A DNA stretch of 64,000 nt from Clostridiales bacterium (GTDB taxonomy: Bacteria > Bacillota > Clostridia > Oscillospirales > Oscillospiraceae), in assembly GCA_019420945.1 (NCBI GenBank), contig JAHZGF010000004.1, positions 51,463-115,462 on the forward strand. Direction: 5' to 3'. Below, piece after piece: positions 7,778-15,095 of this stretch; position 1 is the stretch's first letter, and every line of letters begins with the position of its first letter. A model generated the notes under the pieces. The model was not told where the DNA came from and did not search any database. It saw only the letters and a list, made by a program, of their open reading frames with translations. A program made the position numbers and the translations under genes.

Positions 7778-8008
7778 ATGGGTCTATCAAGATTGGCGAA
7801 GAAATGCCAAGCGTGTCCGTACGTATCCACCTGCGACCATAAGCGAATGGAGGCGCTTGGATATTTACCACTGCCGGAAGCAAATGTCGAAGTGAAGGTA
7901 GATTTGTCAGCCACACCAACAGCAGAACTGATTGATCAGTTGAGTCGAGCCGTACAGATTCCAAAACACGCATTACGTGGAGGTGAATGGAATGGGTATG
8001 ACACTTGA
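7778..8008 (+). CDS. Cys-cluster phage protein (76 aa)
   Basis: ATG 7778 follows GAGGTG. The N-terminus holds C-x2-C-x5-C-x-H (CQACPYVSTCDH), a likely single zinc knuckle; the rest is a helical tail. A nearly identical GTGGAGGTGAATGGAATGGG arrangement precedes the next gene, suggesting small duplicated translation-start units. Function unknown. Confidence 0.7.
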   Translation: MGLSRLAKKCQACPYVSTCDHKRMEALGYLPLPEANVEVKVDLSATPTAELIDQLSRAVQIPKHALRGGEWNGYDT

Positions 8009-8267
8009 ACAGACTTTGGAAACAGTCGCTAAGATACAGAAGGCCTGGGACGCCTTGGCTCTGTCGATATCGGATGCGGCCGAAACATTTGTAAAGATGT
8101 GGGAGGAGGTCTTCTCCAGCCCTGATATTTGGCCCGGACGGAAGTCTGTCCCGCCGAAAAAGTACGGCATGTCCCTGCTTAAAAAGCGTCCGTACCAGGC
8201 GTTTCCGGCTTATCATTACCACCCCATTGCCCCTCGAAACAGGCCTTACCAGCGGCGTTCCTATTGA
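7992..8267 (+). CDS. Phage hypothetical protein (91 aa)
   Basis: ATG 7992 overlaps the end of the Cys-cluster gene. The N-terminal two thirds is helical (TLETVAKIQKAWDALALSISDAAETFVKMWEE in outline); the C-terminus is basic and Tyr/Pro-rich, ending RNRPYQRRSY. It is the last gene of the first packed array. A C-terminal basic tail could bind nucleic acid; no family is recognised. Confidence 0.7.
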   Translation: MGMTLEQTLETVAKIQKAWDALALSISDAAETFVKMWEEVFSSPDIWPGRKSVPPKKYGMSLLKKRPYQAFPAYHYHPIAPRNRPYQRRSY

Positions 8268-8325
8268 GAATGAGGCTGGATATTTCTAATCTAAGATGGA
8301 AAACAGGCTAACTTAGAATAGAATT

Positions 8326-8604
8326 CGTCCGTACACGGCTTGAAAATCTCTGCCCAGATGGTCAAAAGCTGCTACTATTACTGTTAGTAGCAGGTCATTT
8401 TGCTGGCCACTTTTGGTCTGTAAAACTGGCCATTTGCCCACTTTGGGTTCGGATTTTGCGAAAATTTGGAGGTTGGATAGCCGTGTACGGACGGAAAATT
8501 GGTGAAAAACTGGCCATTTGCCCACTTTTTTTCTTAATTAAATGCGAAAAAAAATATTAAAAATTATATATAAGTGGAAGAAAAAGTGGCCAACTGGCCA
8601 GCAA
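8326..8604. repeat. Non-coding block with inverted repeat, 23-bp direct repeat and hairpin
   Basis: No supported gene lies between 8268 and 8901. This part holds a perfect 15-bp inverted repeat (8326-8340 with 8479-8493), enclosing a 9-bp stem hairpin (8369-8377 with 8385-8393) and one copy of a perfect 23-bp direct repeat (8422-8444); the second copy is just outside at 8506-8528. Extra CTGGCCA words lie at 8402 and 8595. The block is AT-rich toward 8530-8580. The layout suits an origin, partition-like or operator region; which one cannot be told from sequence. Confidence 0.7.
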
Positions 8605-8694
8605 GGGCAAAATAGTGAGTTTTGAGGCTGTTTCGAGCCATTTTCACAAGATGACGTGACTGCAAAGTTCACTCTTCCATTTCACGATGCATTG

Positions 8695-8703
8695 TGATAT
8701 ACT
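8695..8703 (+). promoter_or_regulatory. Extended -10 promoter of the 8.7-kb leader RNA
   Basis: TG-A-TATACT at 8695-8703 is an extended -10. The -35 position (around 8675-8680) is weak, which extended -10 promoters tolerate. A start seven bases downstream would be G8710, exactly the first base of the leader's outer helix. Confidence 0.6.
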
Positions 8704-8709
8704 GAATCC

Positions 8710-8880
8710 GCCACACAATCGTATAAAGAATTATTCGGCTACGGAGAACACATCTTGGCAACAAGTGTCTTCTCTCTATACTCATGCGCCCGTAGCCGGG
8801 TAACGAGATTGTGTGGCAACAATGAGAGATGCGCTTTAGTTGCAGAGTGCGTCTCTTCATTGAGGCGCACTCTTTTATTT
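8710..8880 (+). promoter_or_regulatory. Structured attenuator-type leader RNA (candidate riboswitch)
   Basis: An outer helix pairs 8710-8720 with 8807-8817 (11 bp, perfect). Inside it 8736-8744 pairs with 8790-8798 (9 bp, perfect), and a third hairpin (8744-8757 with 8762-8774, one mismatch and one bulge) closes on a GCAA tetraloop. Downstream, 8824-8834 can pair with 8847-8857 (11 bp with wobbles) as an antiterminator, while 8845-8855 pairs with 8862-8872 (11 bp) followed by TTTTATTTT as a terminator; the two share an arm and exclude each other. The gene at 8902 is the controlled one. Ligand or trigger unknown. Confidence 0.65.
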
Positions 8881-8901
8881 TGCCCAAAGGAGGGAAGGCT
8901 G

Positions 8902-9483
8902 ATGGGAAGATCTAACAAACCGAATCCCAATATTGGCGGGAAGCTCGGACTTGTCGCCGGAATCGTTAGTGCTGTGACTCCAGTTGCGATTGAGTTTATA
9001 GACCGAATCCCCAGAAAAGACGAAACGGAGCCCTCTGAAGAATTGATATCCATGCCGGAGCTCTGTTCCAAAAAGTTCCCTTTGAAACTGGACGAAGCTA
9101 AAGAACTTATAGAGGGCCACGGTCTGAAAGCGCTGCCTATCGAAGTTCGCATCAGAGATGCGCATGTTAGATACAAGGATTGTTTTGACCTTCAGGTCGT
9201 TGCCTGCAATAAAAAGGCCAACTCAAAACTTAAGCCTGGAGAGGTTGTTATTATCCAGTATGTGACTCGTGAGGTAATCGATGAGAGTCTACGGATATTT
9301 GAAGAAGCTGAGCGGCAGAAAGCCGCCTTGAAGCAAGAAAGAGCCGATAGGCGGGCCGAGAAATGGGAGCACATAAAAACCCATGCTGGTGATACTGCCG
9401 TCAAAGCAAAGGCCGGCGTTGAGAAGATCATTCATCGAGACAACAAAAAGAAAGAGTTTGACGAGGAGGATTCTTATGAGTAG
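8902..9483 (+). CDS. PASTA-like domain protein behind the attenuator
   Basis: ATG 8902 follows AAAGGAGGG and lies 21 bases after the leader's T-tract. The 193-aa product has a short hydrophobic N-terminal stretch (LGLVAGIVSAVTPVAI, residues about 15-31), then a region resembling a PASTA-type fold (LDEAKELIEGHGLKA, later LKPGEVVIIQYVT), then a charged C-terminal coiled coil. The likeness to PASTA is by pattern only. Control by transcription attenuation is inferred from the upstream RNA. Confidence 0.65.
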   Translation: MGRSNKPNPNIGGKLGLVAGIVSAVTPVAIEFIDRIPRKDETEPSEELISMPELCSKKFPLKLDEAKELIEGHGLKALPIEVRIRDAHVRYKDCFDLQVVACNKKANSKLKPGEVVIIQYVTREVIDESLRIFEEAERQKAALKQERADRRAEKWEHIKTHAGDTAVKAKAGVEKIIHRDNKKKEFDEEDSYE

Positions 9484-9595
9484 TGGAAAGAAACGCAGCG
9501 GCGGCGGATTGCTGCTGGACCTTATCCTGACCATCTGCACGGGAGGTCTTTGGCTGATTTGGATTCTGATTCGGTATCTGCGGAACAACAGCTGA
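9476..9595 (+). CDS. Small membrane protein (39 aa)
   Basis: ATG 9476 overlaps the previous stop by eight bases. The peptide has a basic N-terminus (SSGKKRSGGG) followed by a long hydrophobic helix (LLLDLILTICTGGLWLIWI) and a basic end, the shape of a single-span membrane protein. It probably acts with the 8902 product, whose C-terminus it overlaps. Function unknown. Confidence 0.65.
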   Translation: MSSGKKRSGGGLLLDLILTICTGGLWLIWILIRYLRNNS

Positions 9596-9622
9596 TGGAA
9601 AACAAATTGATATTCTGCGTTT

Positions 9623-9660
9623 AGCCGAGGTGCCTACGGGTGTCTCGGCTGTTTTTGTTT
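9623..9660 (+). terminator. Rho-independent terminator
   Basis: Arms 9623-9629 and 9644-9650 (AGCCGAG/CTCGGCT) pair perfectly, with weaker internal pairs, followed by GTTTTTGTTTT. It ends the 8902-9595 unit. Confidence 0.8.
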
Positions 9661-9699
9661 TCGCAGGAAAAACCGTCGCCTTTATGAGGAGGCGATGTT

Positions 9700-9879
9700 A
9701 TGAAACCGAACATGAAAGACTCGACCCAACTACTGATAACGTTTACCACTTCGATGGCGGCGGCGATTGGATCATGCGCCGGAGCCACGATTTGGCAATC
9801 GTTTGGCAAACCAAAGGTCGAGGAGATTGCCGAGAAGAATAGCAAGCCAAAACGGAAAATAGGATTTAGTATCGATTAA
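9700..9879 (+). CDS. Small membrane-anchored protein (59 aa)
   Basis: ATG 9700 has GAGGAGG at 9686-9692. The product begins MKPNMKDSTQ, then a hydrophobic Ala/Ile/Thr segment (LLITFTTSMAAAIGSCAGATIW) that can span the membrane, then a basic tail ending KRKIGFSID. It lies between two strong terminators, so it is a separate transcript or read-through product. No family recognised. Confidence 0.6.
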   Translation: MKPNMKDSTQLLITFTTSMAAAIGSCAGATIWQSFGKPKVEEIAEKNSKPKRKIGFSID

Positions 9880-9884
9880 AGATT

Positions 9885-9914
9885 AGAGCCGCCAGCCGCG
9901 GCTCTTTTCTTTTT
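9885..9914 (+). terminator. Rho-independent terminator
   Basis: A perfect 8-bp stem (9885-9892 with 9898-9905) is followed by TTTTCTTTTT. It closes the 9700 gene. Confidence 0.85.
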
Positions 9915-10041
9915 GCCCAAATTGATATTTTAAGGCTGTTTTTCTTTCCGCGAAAAAAACAGACTCTTTTATGGAGAGGAGAGAGATATGTCGCGCATAT
10001 CTTGTTCTTTCTATCACTTTTATCGGAAAGGAGGCCGTTCG

Positions 10042-10341
10042 ATGGCCCGAAGCGCAAGACTGGAAAGCGGTTTTCAAGACCGGCTCATCAGCACGCTGAA
10101 AGCACGATTCCCTGGCTGCATGATATTTAAGATGGACCAGCGCCAGGGCATTCCCGACCTGTTGATTCTTTACGGCGAGAAATGGGCCTCCCTTGAATGC
10201 AAGAGATCTAACAAAGCCAAGAGACAGCCGAACCAGGAATATTACGTTGGGAAGATGAACGAGATGTCGTTCTCCAGATTCATCTCCCCGGAGAACAAGG
10301 AGGAAGTGTTGGATGAACTTTGTAAAGCATTCCAACCTTGA
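10042..10341 (+). CDS. VRR-NUC family nuclease
   Basis: The 99-aa protein has the VRR-NUC core: GIPDLLILYGEKWASLECKRS around residues 35-55, giving the PD and E-x-K metal-binding residues. Phage VRR-NUC proteins act as structure-specific nucleases, for example on Holliday-type junctions. The start at ATG 10042 has AAAGGAGG before it; an in-frame ATG at 9988, also with a good site, would add 18 residues. It overlaps the next gene by 29 bases. Confidence 0.85.
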   Translation: MARSARLESGFQDRLISTLKARFPGCMIFKMDQRQGIPDLLILYGEKWASLECKRSNKAKRQPNQEYYVGKMNEMSFSRFISPENKEEVLDELCKAFQP

Positions 10342-10867
10342 GGGTCAACATGCTTTTCTTGGCGCGAGCACCTATCACTGGATCAACTACACGGAAGAGA
10401 AGGTGGCCGACGCCTACGCCAAGTATCGTGCGGCCCAGCGCGGCACAGTCCTTCACTCTTTTGCCGCCCAGTGCATCAAGCTGGGTCAGCGGCTACCCAA
10501 GTCGCAAAAGACATTGAACATGTATGTCAACGATGCAATCGGTTACAAGATGACGCCGGAACAGATCCTCTACTATTCCCCGAACTGCTTCGGCACCGCT
10601 GACGCGATTTCATTTCGAGGCGACATACTCCGGATTCATGATTTGAAAACTGGAGAAAGTCCGACACACATGGAACAGCTGATGATTTATGCGGCGCTCT
10701 TTTGCTTGGAGTATAACTACAAGCCGAACGAGATTCAAATGGAGCTTCGTATTTATCAGAATGACGGAATCATTTGTCACCAGCCCACGATCGAAGATAT
10801 TTTCCCCATCATGGACCGGATCATAACCTTCGATAAAATCATCAACAGTATCAAAGAGGAGGAGTAA
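10313..10867 (+). CDS. PD-(D/E)xK nuclease-like protein
   Basis: The 184-aa product shows the RecB/Cas4-like pattern: GTVLHSFAA near residue 43, FGTADAISFRGDILRIHDLKTG near residue 90 in outline, with D and D-x-K placed for metal binding, and HMEQLMIYAALF after it. These enzymes cut or trim DNA. It overlaps the VRR-NUC gene, and the polymerase-like gene begins three bases after its stop, so the three form one unit, perhaps for DNA processing. Confidence 0.75.
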   Translation: MNFVKHSNLEGQHAFLGASTYHWINYTEEKVADAYAKYRAAQRGTVLHSFAAQCIKLGQRLPKSQKTLNMYVNDAIGYKMTPEQILYYSPNCFGTADAISFRGDILRIHDLKTGESPTHMEQLMIYAALFCLEYNYKPNEIQMELRIYQNDGIICHQPTIEDIFPIMDRIITFDKIINSIKEEE

Positions 10868-10870
10868 GCC

Positions 10871-13591
10871 ATGAACCCCATCGCGGAAGATATTTTGATG
10901 CACTATGGCGTCAAGCGGCGCTCTGGGCGCTACCCCTGGGGTTCTGGTGAAAACCCCTATCAGCATGGCGGCGACTTTCTGGCCAGAGTGGAAGAACTCG
11001 AAGCCATGGGAAAGAGCCAAAAAGAAATTGCCGAAGAACTGAAGATGTCCACTACTGACCTTCGTATGCAGGTTCGGGTGGCAAAGCATGAGCGACGGGC
11101 TCTCCAGGCGGAACGGGCCAAGTCCCTTCGTGAAGAAGGAAAGACTCTCGATGAGATTGCCAAAATCATGGGGTACAACAACGACTCCTCGGTTCGTGCG
11201 CTTCTCAATGAAAACACCGCCAGCAACAAGAACAAGGCCCTTGCTACCGCCGAGGCATTGAAGAAAGAGCTGGCAGTAAAAGGGGCTCTTGATGTTGGCG
11301 AGGGCGTAGAGCAGCAGCTTGGCGTCTCGAAAGGAGTTCTTCAGGAAGCTCTGTTCATTCTGGAAACGGAAGGCTATAACCGATATGGCGTTGGCGTCCC
11401 TCAGGTGAACGACCCCAAGAAGCGGACAATCACTCCGGTTATTTCGGTTCCCGACATCGAGCAGAGAGATGCCTACCAGAACCTCGACATCATCAAGTCG
11501 GTGGGCGACTATCACTCTTCGGATGGAGGCGCATCTTGGGATAAGCGCGAGTATCCGGCAAGCATCGATTCAAGCCGAGTCAAGGTGCTCTATGGGGATG
11601 AGGGCGGCTCGAACAAGGACGGAGTCATTGAAATTCGTCGTGGCGTTGCAGACCTCGACCTGGGAAACGCTCACTATGCGCAGGTACGCATTCTTGTGGA
11701 TGGGACGCATTACCTCAAGGGCATGGCCATGTATTCTGATGACATGCCGGAGGGGTGCGACATCGTGTTTAACACGAACAAGCACTCCGGAACGCCCAAG
11801 ATGGATGTATTCAAAAAGATTCAGGACGACCCCGACAATCCTTTCGGCGCATTCATCAAGGCCAACGGTCAGAGCTACTACCCCGACCCGAATGGCAAGT
11901 ACACAGACCCGATTACCGGCGAGAAAAAATCTTTGTCGGCCATCAATAAGCTGAAGGAGGAGGGTGACTGGGACAAGATGAGTAAGAACTTGTCCTCCCA
12001 GTTCCTATCCAAGCAGCCCATCAAGCTGATCCAGAAGCAGTTGGATTTGACCTATGCCGATGCGGCCGATGAATTCGCCGAGATTTGCTCTCTGAACAAC
12101 CCGACTATCAAGCGGAAGCTTCTTATGGACTTTGCAGATGAATGCGATTCTGCCGTTGTCCATCTGAAAGCGGCCGCCCTCCCCCGGCAGAGCACACAGG
12201 TCATCTTGCCTATCACAGCGATGAAGGAAACGGAAATCTATGCCCCCAACTATCGTAACGGTGAGAAAGTTGTGCTGATCCGCTACCCCCATGGCGGAAC
12301 CTTTGAAATTCCGGAGTTGACGGTCAACAACAAGAATCAGACGGCCATTTCCGTTCTCGGCAAGAACATCAGGGATGCGGTCGGCATCAATCCAAAGGTG
12401 GCAGAACGGCTGTCCGGCGCGGACTTTGATGGCGACCAGGTCGTTGTCATTCCTGTCGGCGGAAAGGTTTCTGTAAAATCTACCCCCGCCCTGGATGGGT
12501 TGAAGGATTTTGACCCAAAAACAGAATATTCCACCGAGGGCAAGACTGGCGTCCGGCTCCTATCTAAAGCTGGCACCCAGATTGAGATGGGGAAGATTTC
12601 CAACCTCATCACCGACATGACCTTGAAAGGGGCCCCCCAGGAGGAGATTACAAAGGCCGTCAAGCATAGCATGGTCGTCATTGACGCTGCCAAGCATAAG
12701 CTCGACTATAAGCGGTCCGAAGTCGAAAACGACATCCCCACCCTCCGTAAACGGTGGCAGGGCTACACAGACCCCGAAACCGGTAAGGAAGTGGGCGGAG
12801 CCTCCACCCTACTCTCCAGGCGCAAGCAGACCGTCGAGGTTCCGGAGCGTCAGGGCAGTGGGCGCATTGACCGGGAGACAGGTGAAGTCGTCTATAAGGA
12901 GTCTGGTCGAACCTATGTAGACCCTAAGACTGGTAAAACGGTCAAGGCCACAACCAAAATCAAACTATTAGAGGCAACCGATGACGTCCGTAAGCTGTCT
13001 TCCGGCACTGTTCAGGAAGATGCCTATGCCGACTATGCCAATCGTATGAAAGCGCTTGCCAACAAGGCGAGACTTGAGTATCTGGATACGCCGACATTAG
13101 TACGGAACGCCAGTGCAGCAAAAACCTATGCGCCTGAAGTCGCAAGGCTGACCAGTGCACTGAAGACTGCGCAGCTTAACGCCCCTAAGGAACGTGAGGC
13201 CCAGCGCATCGCCAATGCTCAGGTAAAGGCCAAGGTTCAGGCGAACAATGTCACCGACAAAGACGAAATCTCTAAGATTCGTCGTGCGGCGATCAGTGAC
13301 GCTCGCGTTTCCACTGGCGCAAGCGGAAAAGGAACGCGCATTACGATCTCCGATGGAGAATGGGAAGCAATCCAAGCTGGCGCGATCTCTGATACAACCT
13401 TGAAAGAGATTCTTCGTTACTCTGATCCCGATGTCGTCCGAGAGCGCGCAACCCCAAGAGCATCGACGCAGTTGTCTGAAGCTCGTGTCAATCGCATTAA
13501 AGCGATGGCCAATTCTGGAAGCACCAACTCCGAAATCGCAGATGCTTTGGGCATTTCGCCTTCTGTCGTTTCCAAGTATCTCAATGAGTAA
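10871..13591 (+). CDS. Single-chain DNA-dependent RNA polymerase-like protein (two double-psi barrels)
   Basis: The 906-aa protein has GADFDGDQVVVIP with the DFDGD loop at residues 518-522, the metal-binding signature of RNA polymerase beta'. About 50 residues before it, VVLIRYPHGGTFEIPEL resembles the beta' segment that precedes that loop. Residues 280-306 (HYLKGMAMYSDDMPEG then DIVFN) resemble the beta-subunit lysine barrel (KG, DMP, DIV-N). Together these suggest a YonO-like or crAss-type polymerase in one chain. The N-terminus is ILMHYGVKRRSGRYPWG, a relative of the HYGVKGMKW tag, followed by two helix-turn-helix units; another HTH ends the protein (NSEIADALGISPSVVSKYL). Activity is inferred. 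Confidence 0.75.
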   Translation: MNPIAEDILMHYGVKRRSGRYPWGSGENPYQHGGDFLARVEELEAMGKSQKEIAEELKMSTTDLRMQVRVAKHERRALQAERAKSLREEGKTLDEIAKIMGYNNDSSVRALLNENTASNKNKALATAEALKKELAVKGALDVGEGVEQQLGVSKGVLQEALFILETEGYNRYGVGVPQVNDPKKRTITPVISVPDIEQRDAYQNLDIIKSVGDYHSSDGGASWDKREYPASIDSSRVKVLYGDEGGSNKDGVIEIRRGVADLDLGNAHYAQVRILVDGTHYLKGMAMYSDDMPEGCDIVFNTNKHSGTPKMDVFKKIQDDPDNPFGAFIKANGQSYYPDPNGKYTDPITGEKKSLSAINKLKEEGDWDKMSKNLSSQFLSKQPIKLIQKQLDLTYADAADEFAEICSLNNPTIKRKLLMDFADECDSAVVHLKAAALPRQSTQVILPITAMKETEIYAPNYRNGEKVVLIRYPHGGTFEIPELTVNNKNQTAISVLGKNIRDAVGINPKVAERLSGADFDGDQVVVIPVGGKVSVKSTPALDGLKDFDPKTEYSTEGKTGVRLLSKAGTQIEMGKISNLITDMTLKGAPQEEITKAVKHSMVVIDAAKHKLDYKRSEVENDIPTLRKRWQGYTDPETGKEVGGASTLLSRRKQTVEVPERQGSGRIDRETGEVVYKESGRTYVDPKTGKTVKATTKIKLLEATDDVRKLSSGTVQEDAYADYANRMKALANKARLEYLDTPTLVRNASAAKTYAPEVARLTSALKTAQLNAPKEREAQRIANAQVKAKVQANNVTDKDEISKIRRAAISDARVSTGASGKGTRITISDGEWEAIQAGAISDTTLKEILRYSDPDVVRERATPRASTQLSEARVNRIKAMANSGSTNSEIADALGISPSVVSKYLNE

Positions 13592-13609
13592 GAAAGGAAG
13601 TGAGAGCGA

Positions 13610-13873
13610 ATGGAAATGTGTATGCTTACTACTACCGATAACCCCTACGACCCTTTTACACAGTATGAAGCGTGGTATCGGTTTGATGAAGACAACGGCT
13701 ATCATTCCTGCGCTTTCTTAGCGCGCATCGCCCGTACTTCCGATCAGCTTTCTGACAAGGAGAACCAGGAAGAAATCGAGCGAGCAATCAACGACATCAT
13801 CAAGTACGACCCCCTGGGCATCTATAAAAAGGTTAAGAAGATCGTGCAATCCGAGCCTGCCGTGACCGCATGA
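13610..13873 (+). CDS. Phage hypothetical protein (87 aa)
   Basis: Starting at ATG 13610 with AAGGAAGTGAG upstream, this acidic protein has a DNPYDPF-QYEAWYRFDEDNGY beginning and a long helix (NQEEIERAINDII). It belongs to a type often placed just before phage packaging genes. It lies 18 bases after the polymerase-like gene, in the same transcript, and a terminator follows. Confidence 0.7.
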   Translation: MEMCMLTTTDNPYDPFTQYEAWYRFDEDNGYHSCAFLARIARTSDQLSDKENQEEIERAINDIIKYDPLGIYKKVKKIVQSEPAVTA

Positions 13874-13898
13874 TGGTAAATCGATGGTAGCCATTGGG

Positions 13899-13935
13899 AA
13901 AGAAACGTTCTCTCATCAGGAGTGCGTTTCTTTTT
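13899..13935 (+). terminator. Rho-independent terminator closing the middle operon
   Basis: A perfect 9-bp stem (13899-13907 with 13925-13933) ends in TTTCTTTTT. It separates the polymerase-like operon from the packaging genes. Confidence 0.8.
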
Positions 13936-13986
13936 GTCATTTATGGGACACATTCAACCCACCGGTTGCGGATCACGGCCTCGAAC

Positions 13987-14181
13987 TCATTCAAAGGGTA
14001 TAGGGGGTCCCTCCGAAATGGTACCCCCTCTGCATCGCACTGGTCTTTGAAAATTCTCCGGGGGATATTTTTGAAAAATGGGTTCGGTTTGGGGCGGCGT
14101 TTGAACAAGCCCGCAAGATGAGCACTCACTGGCAAGGACTCTTTTTATCTGGTCGGAACCTCCTTTTTCCTCCAGAGGCAT
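13987..14181 (-). CDS. Possible small minus-strand gene (64 aa)
   Basis: The 13936-14312 gap has no + strand gene. On the minus strand an ATG at 14181 is preceded by TTGGAGGTAATGC, a very good ribosome site, and reads 64 codons to 13987. The peptide has C-x2-C (SECSSCG) and one more Cys, and is Pro-rich at the end. No family is recognised, and the odd composition keeps confidence low. Confidence 0.35.
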   Translation of the reverse strand: MPLEEKGGSDQIKRVLASECSSCGLVQTPPQTEPIFQKYPPENFQRPVRCRGGTISEGPPIPFE

Positions 14182-14312
14182 TGCATTACCTCCAATGTCA
14201 TTTTTCTCCACTTGCCGGCGGATCGTTTGTGCGGGCTTCTTCAAATGCCGCCCTGAACTACCCATAAACACATGGAAAACAAAACAGAAGTTATGGAGAG
14301 GGGGCGTCAAGC

Positions 14313-14651
14313 GTGGCAAAACCCATCAAGTCTTCCGGCAGTCAGGCGGGGAAACGCCGCGCCGCCTTGACGCCGGAGGGCCGCGAGAACCAACTGATCG
14401 ACCTGGCGGTATCCCTTGTGGAAAAGCGGCTGCTGGAAGGGACCGCCTCCTCTCAGGAGGTCACCACCATCCTGAAGCTGGGGACCACGAGGGCCCGCCT
14501 TGAGAATGAGCGGCTGGCCAAGGAGGTGGAGCTGGTCCAGGCTAAGACCGAGGCTTATAAATCCGGAGTCCGGATGGATGAGCTTTACGAGAAGGCCATG
14601 GCCGCGTTCAAGCGATACAGCGGACAGGAGGAGGACGAGGATGAGTATTAG
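14313..14651 (+). CDS. Terminase small subunit-like protein
   Basis: GTG 14313 begins a 112-aa basic-to-acidic helical protein (LTPEGRENQLIDLAVSLVEKRLLEG, then TTILKLGTTRARLENERL) that lies at the start of the packaging module, 2.7 kb before TerL and next to an HNH gene. Short helical DNA-binding proteins with an acidic C-terminal tail (EEDEDEY) at this position are usually small terminase subunits, which select the packaging site. The call rests on position and composition rather than a motif. Confidence 0.6.
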   Translation: MAKPIKSSGSQAGKRRAALTPEGRENQLIDLAVSLVEKRLLEGTASSQEVTTILKLGTTRARLENERLAKEVELVQAKTEAYKSGVRMDELYEKAMAAFKRYSGQEEDEDEY

Positions 14652-15057
14652 GTGCTACTCCGAGCTGATCCAACTCCCTACCTTTATGGACCGCTACCAG
14701 TACCTCCGGCTGGATGGCGTTGTCGGAGAGGAGACCTTCGGCTTTGACCGGTATATGAATCAGGCTTTTTACAAGTCGCCGGAGTGGCGGCGGGTGCGTG
14801 ACGCGGTGATCGCCCGGGACCTGGGGTGTGATTTGGGTGTGGCCGGACGGGAGATATTCCGCCGTCCCATCATTCACCACATGAACCCCATCAGCCCAAA
14901 GGACATCCGGGATCGGGTGGAGATGATCCTCGACCCGGAGTACCTGATCACCACCATCCACGAAACTCATCTGGCCATTCACTACGGCGATGAGAACCTG
15001 CTGCTTCCGGAGCCGGTCGTACGAAGGCCCAACGACACCTGCCCCTGGAAAATGTAG
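14641..15057 (+). CDS. HNH endonuclease-like protein beside the terminase
   Basis: The 138-aa product starts at ATG 14641, overlapping the previous gene by 11 bases. FYKSPEWRRVRDAVIARDLGCD and PIIHHMNPIS give the W-R--R, R-xx-C and HH-N-P features of phage HNH proteins that help long-genome packaging. The first Cys pair typical of zinc HNH is reduced to one Cys. In HK97-like phages this nuclease works with TerL at cos or pac cleavage. Confidence 0.75.
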   Translation: MSIRCYSELIQLPTFMDRYQYLRLDGVVGEETFGFDRYMNQAFYKSPEWRRVRDAVIARDLGCDLGVAGREIFRRPIIHHMNPISPKDIRDRVEMILDPEYLITTIHETHLAIHYGDENLLLPEPVVRRPNDTCPWKM

Positions 15058-15087
15058 AAAAGAGGGACGACACTCCGCCCCTCTTTT
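15058..15087. terminator. Bidirectional terminator between convergent genes
   Basis: A perfect 9-bp stem, 15058-15066 with 15079-15087 (AAAAGAGGG/CCCTCTTTT), has A-rich and T-rich edges so it can work both ways. It lies between the HNH gene on + and the 40-aa gene on minus. Confidence 0.8.
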
Positions 15088-15095
15088 CCGGCTTG

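Noticed and set aside
8313..8525. A 70-codon minus-strand frame with a repeated GKWPV peptide
   Set aside because: The peptide repeat is only the 23-bp DNA direct repeat read in frame; no ribosome site is present and the hairpins argue for a non-coding role.
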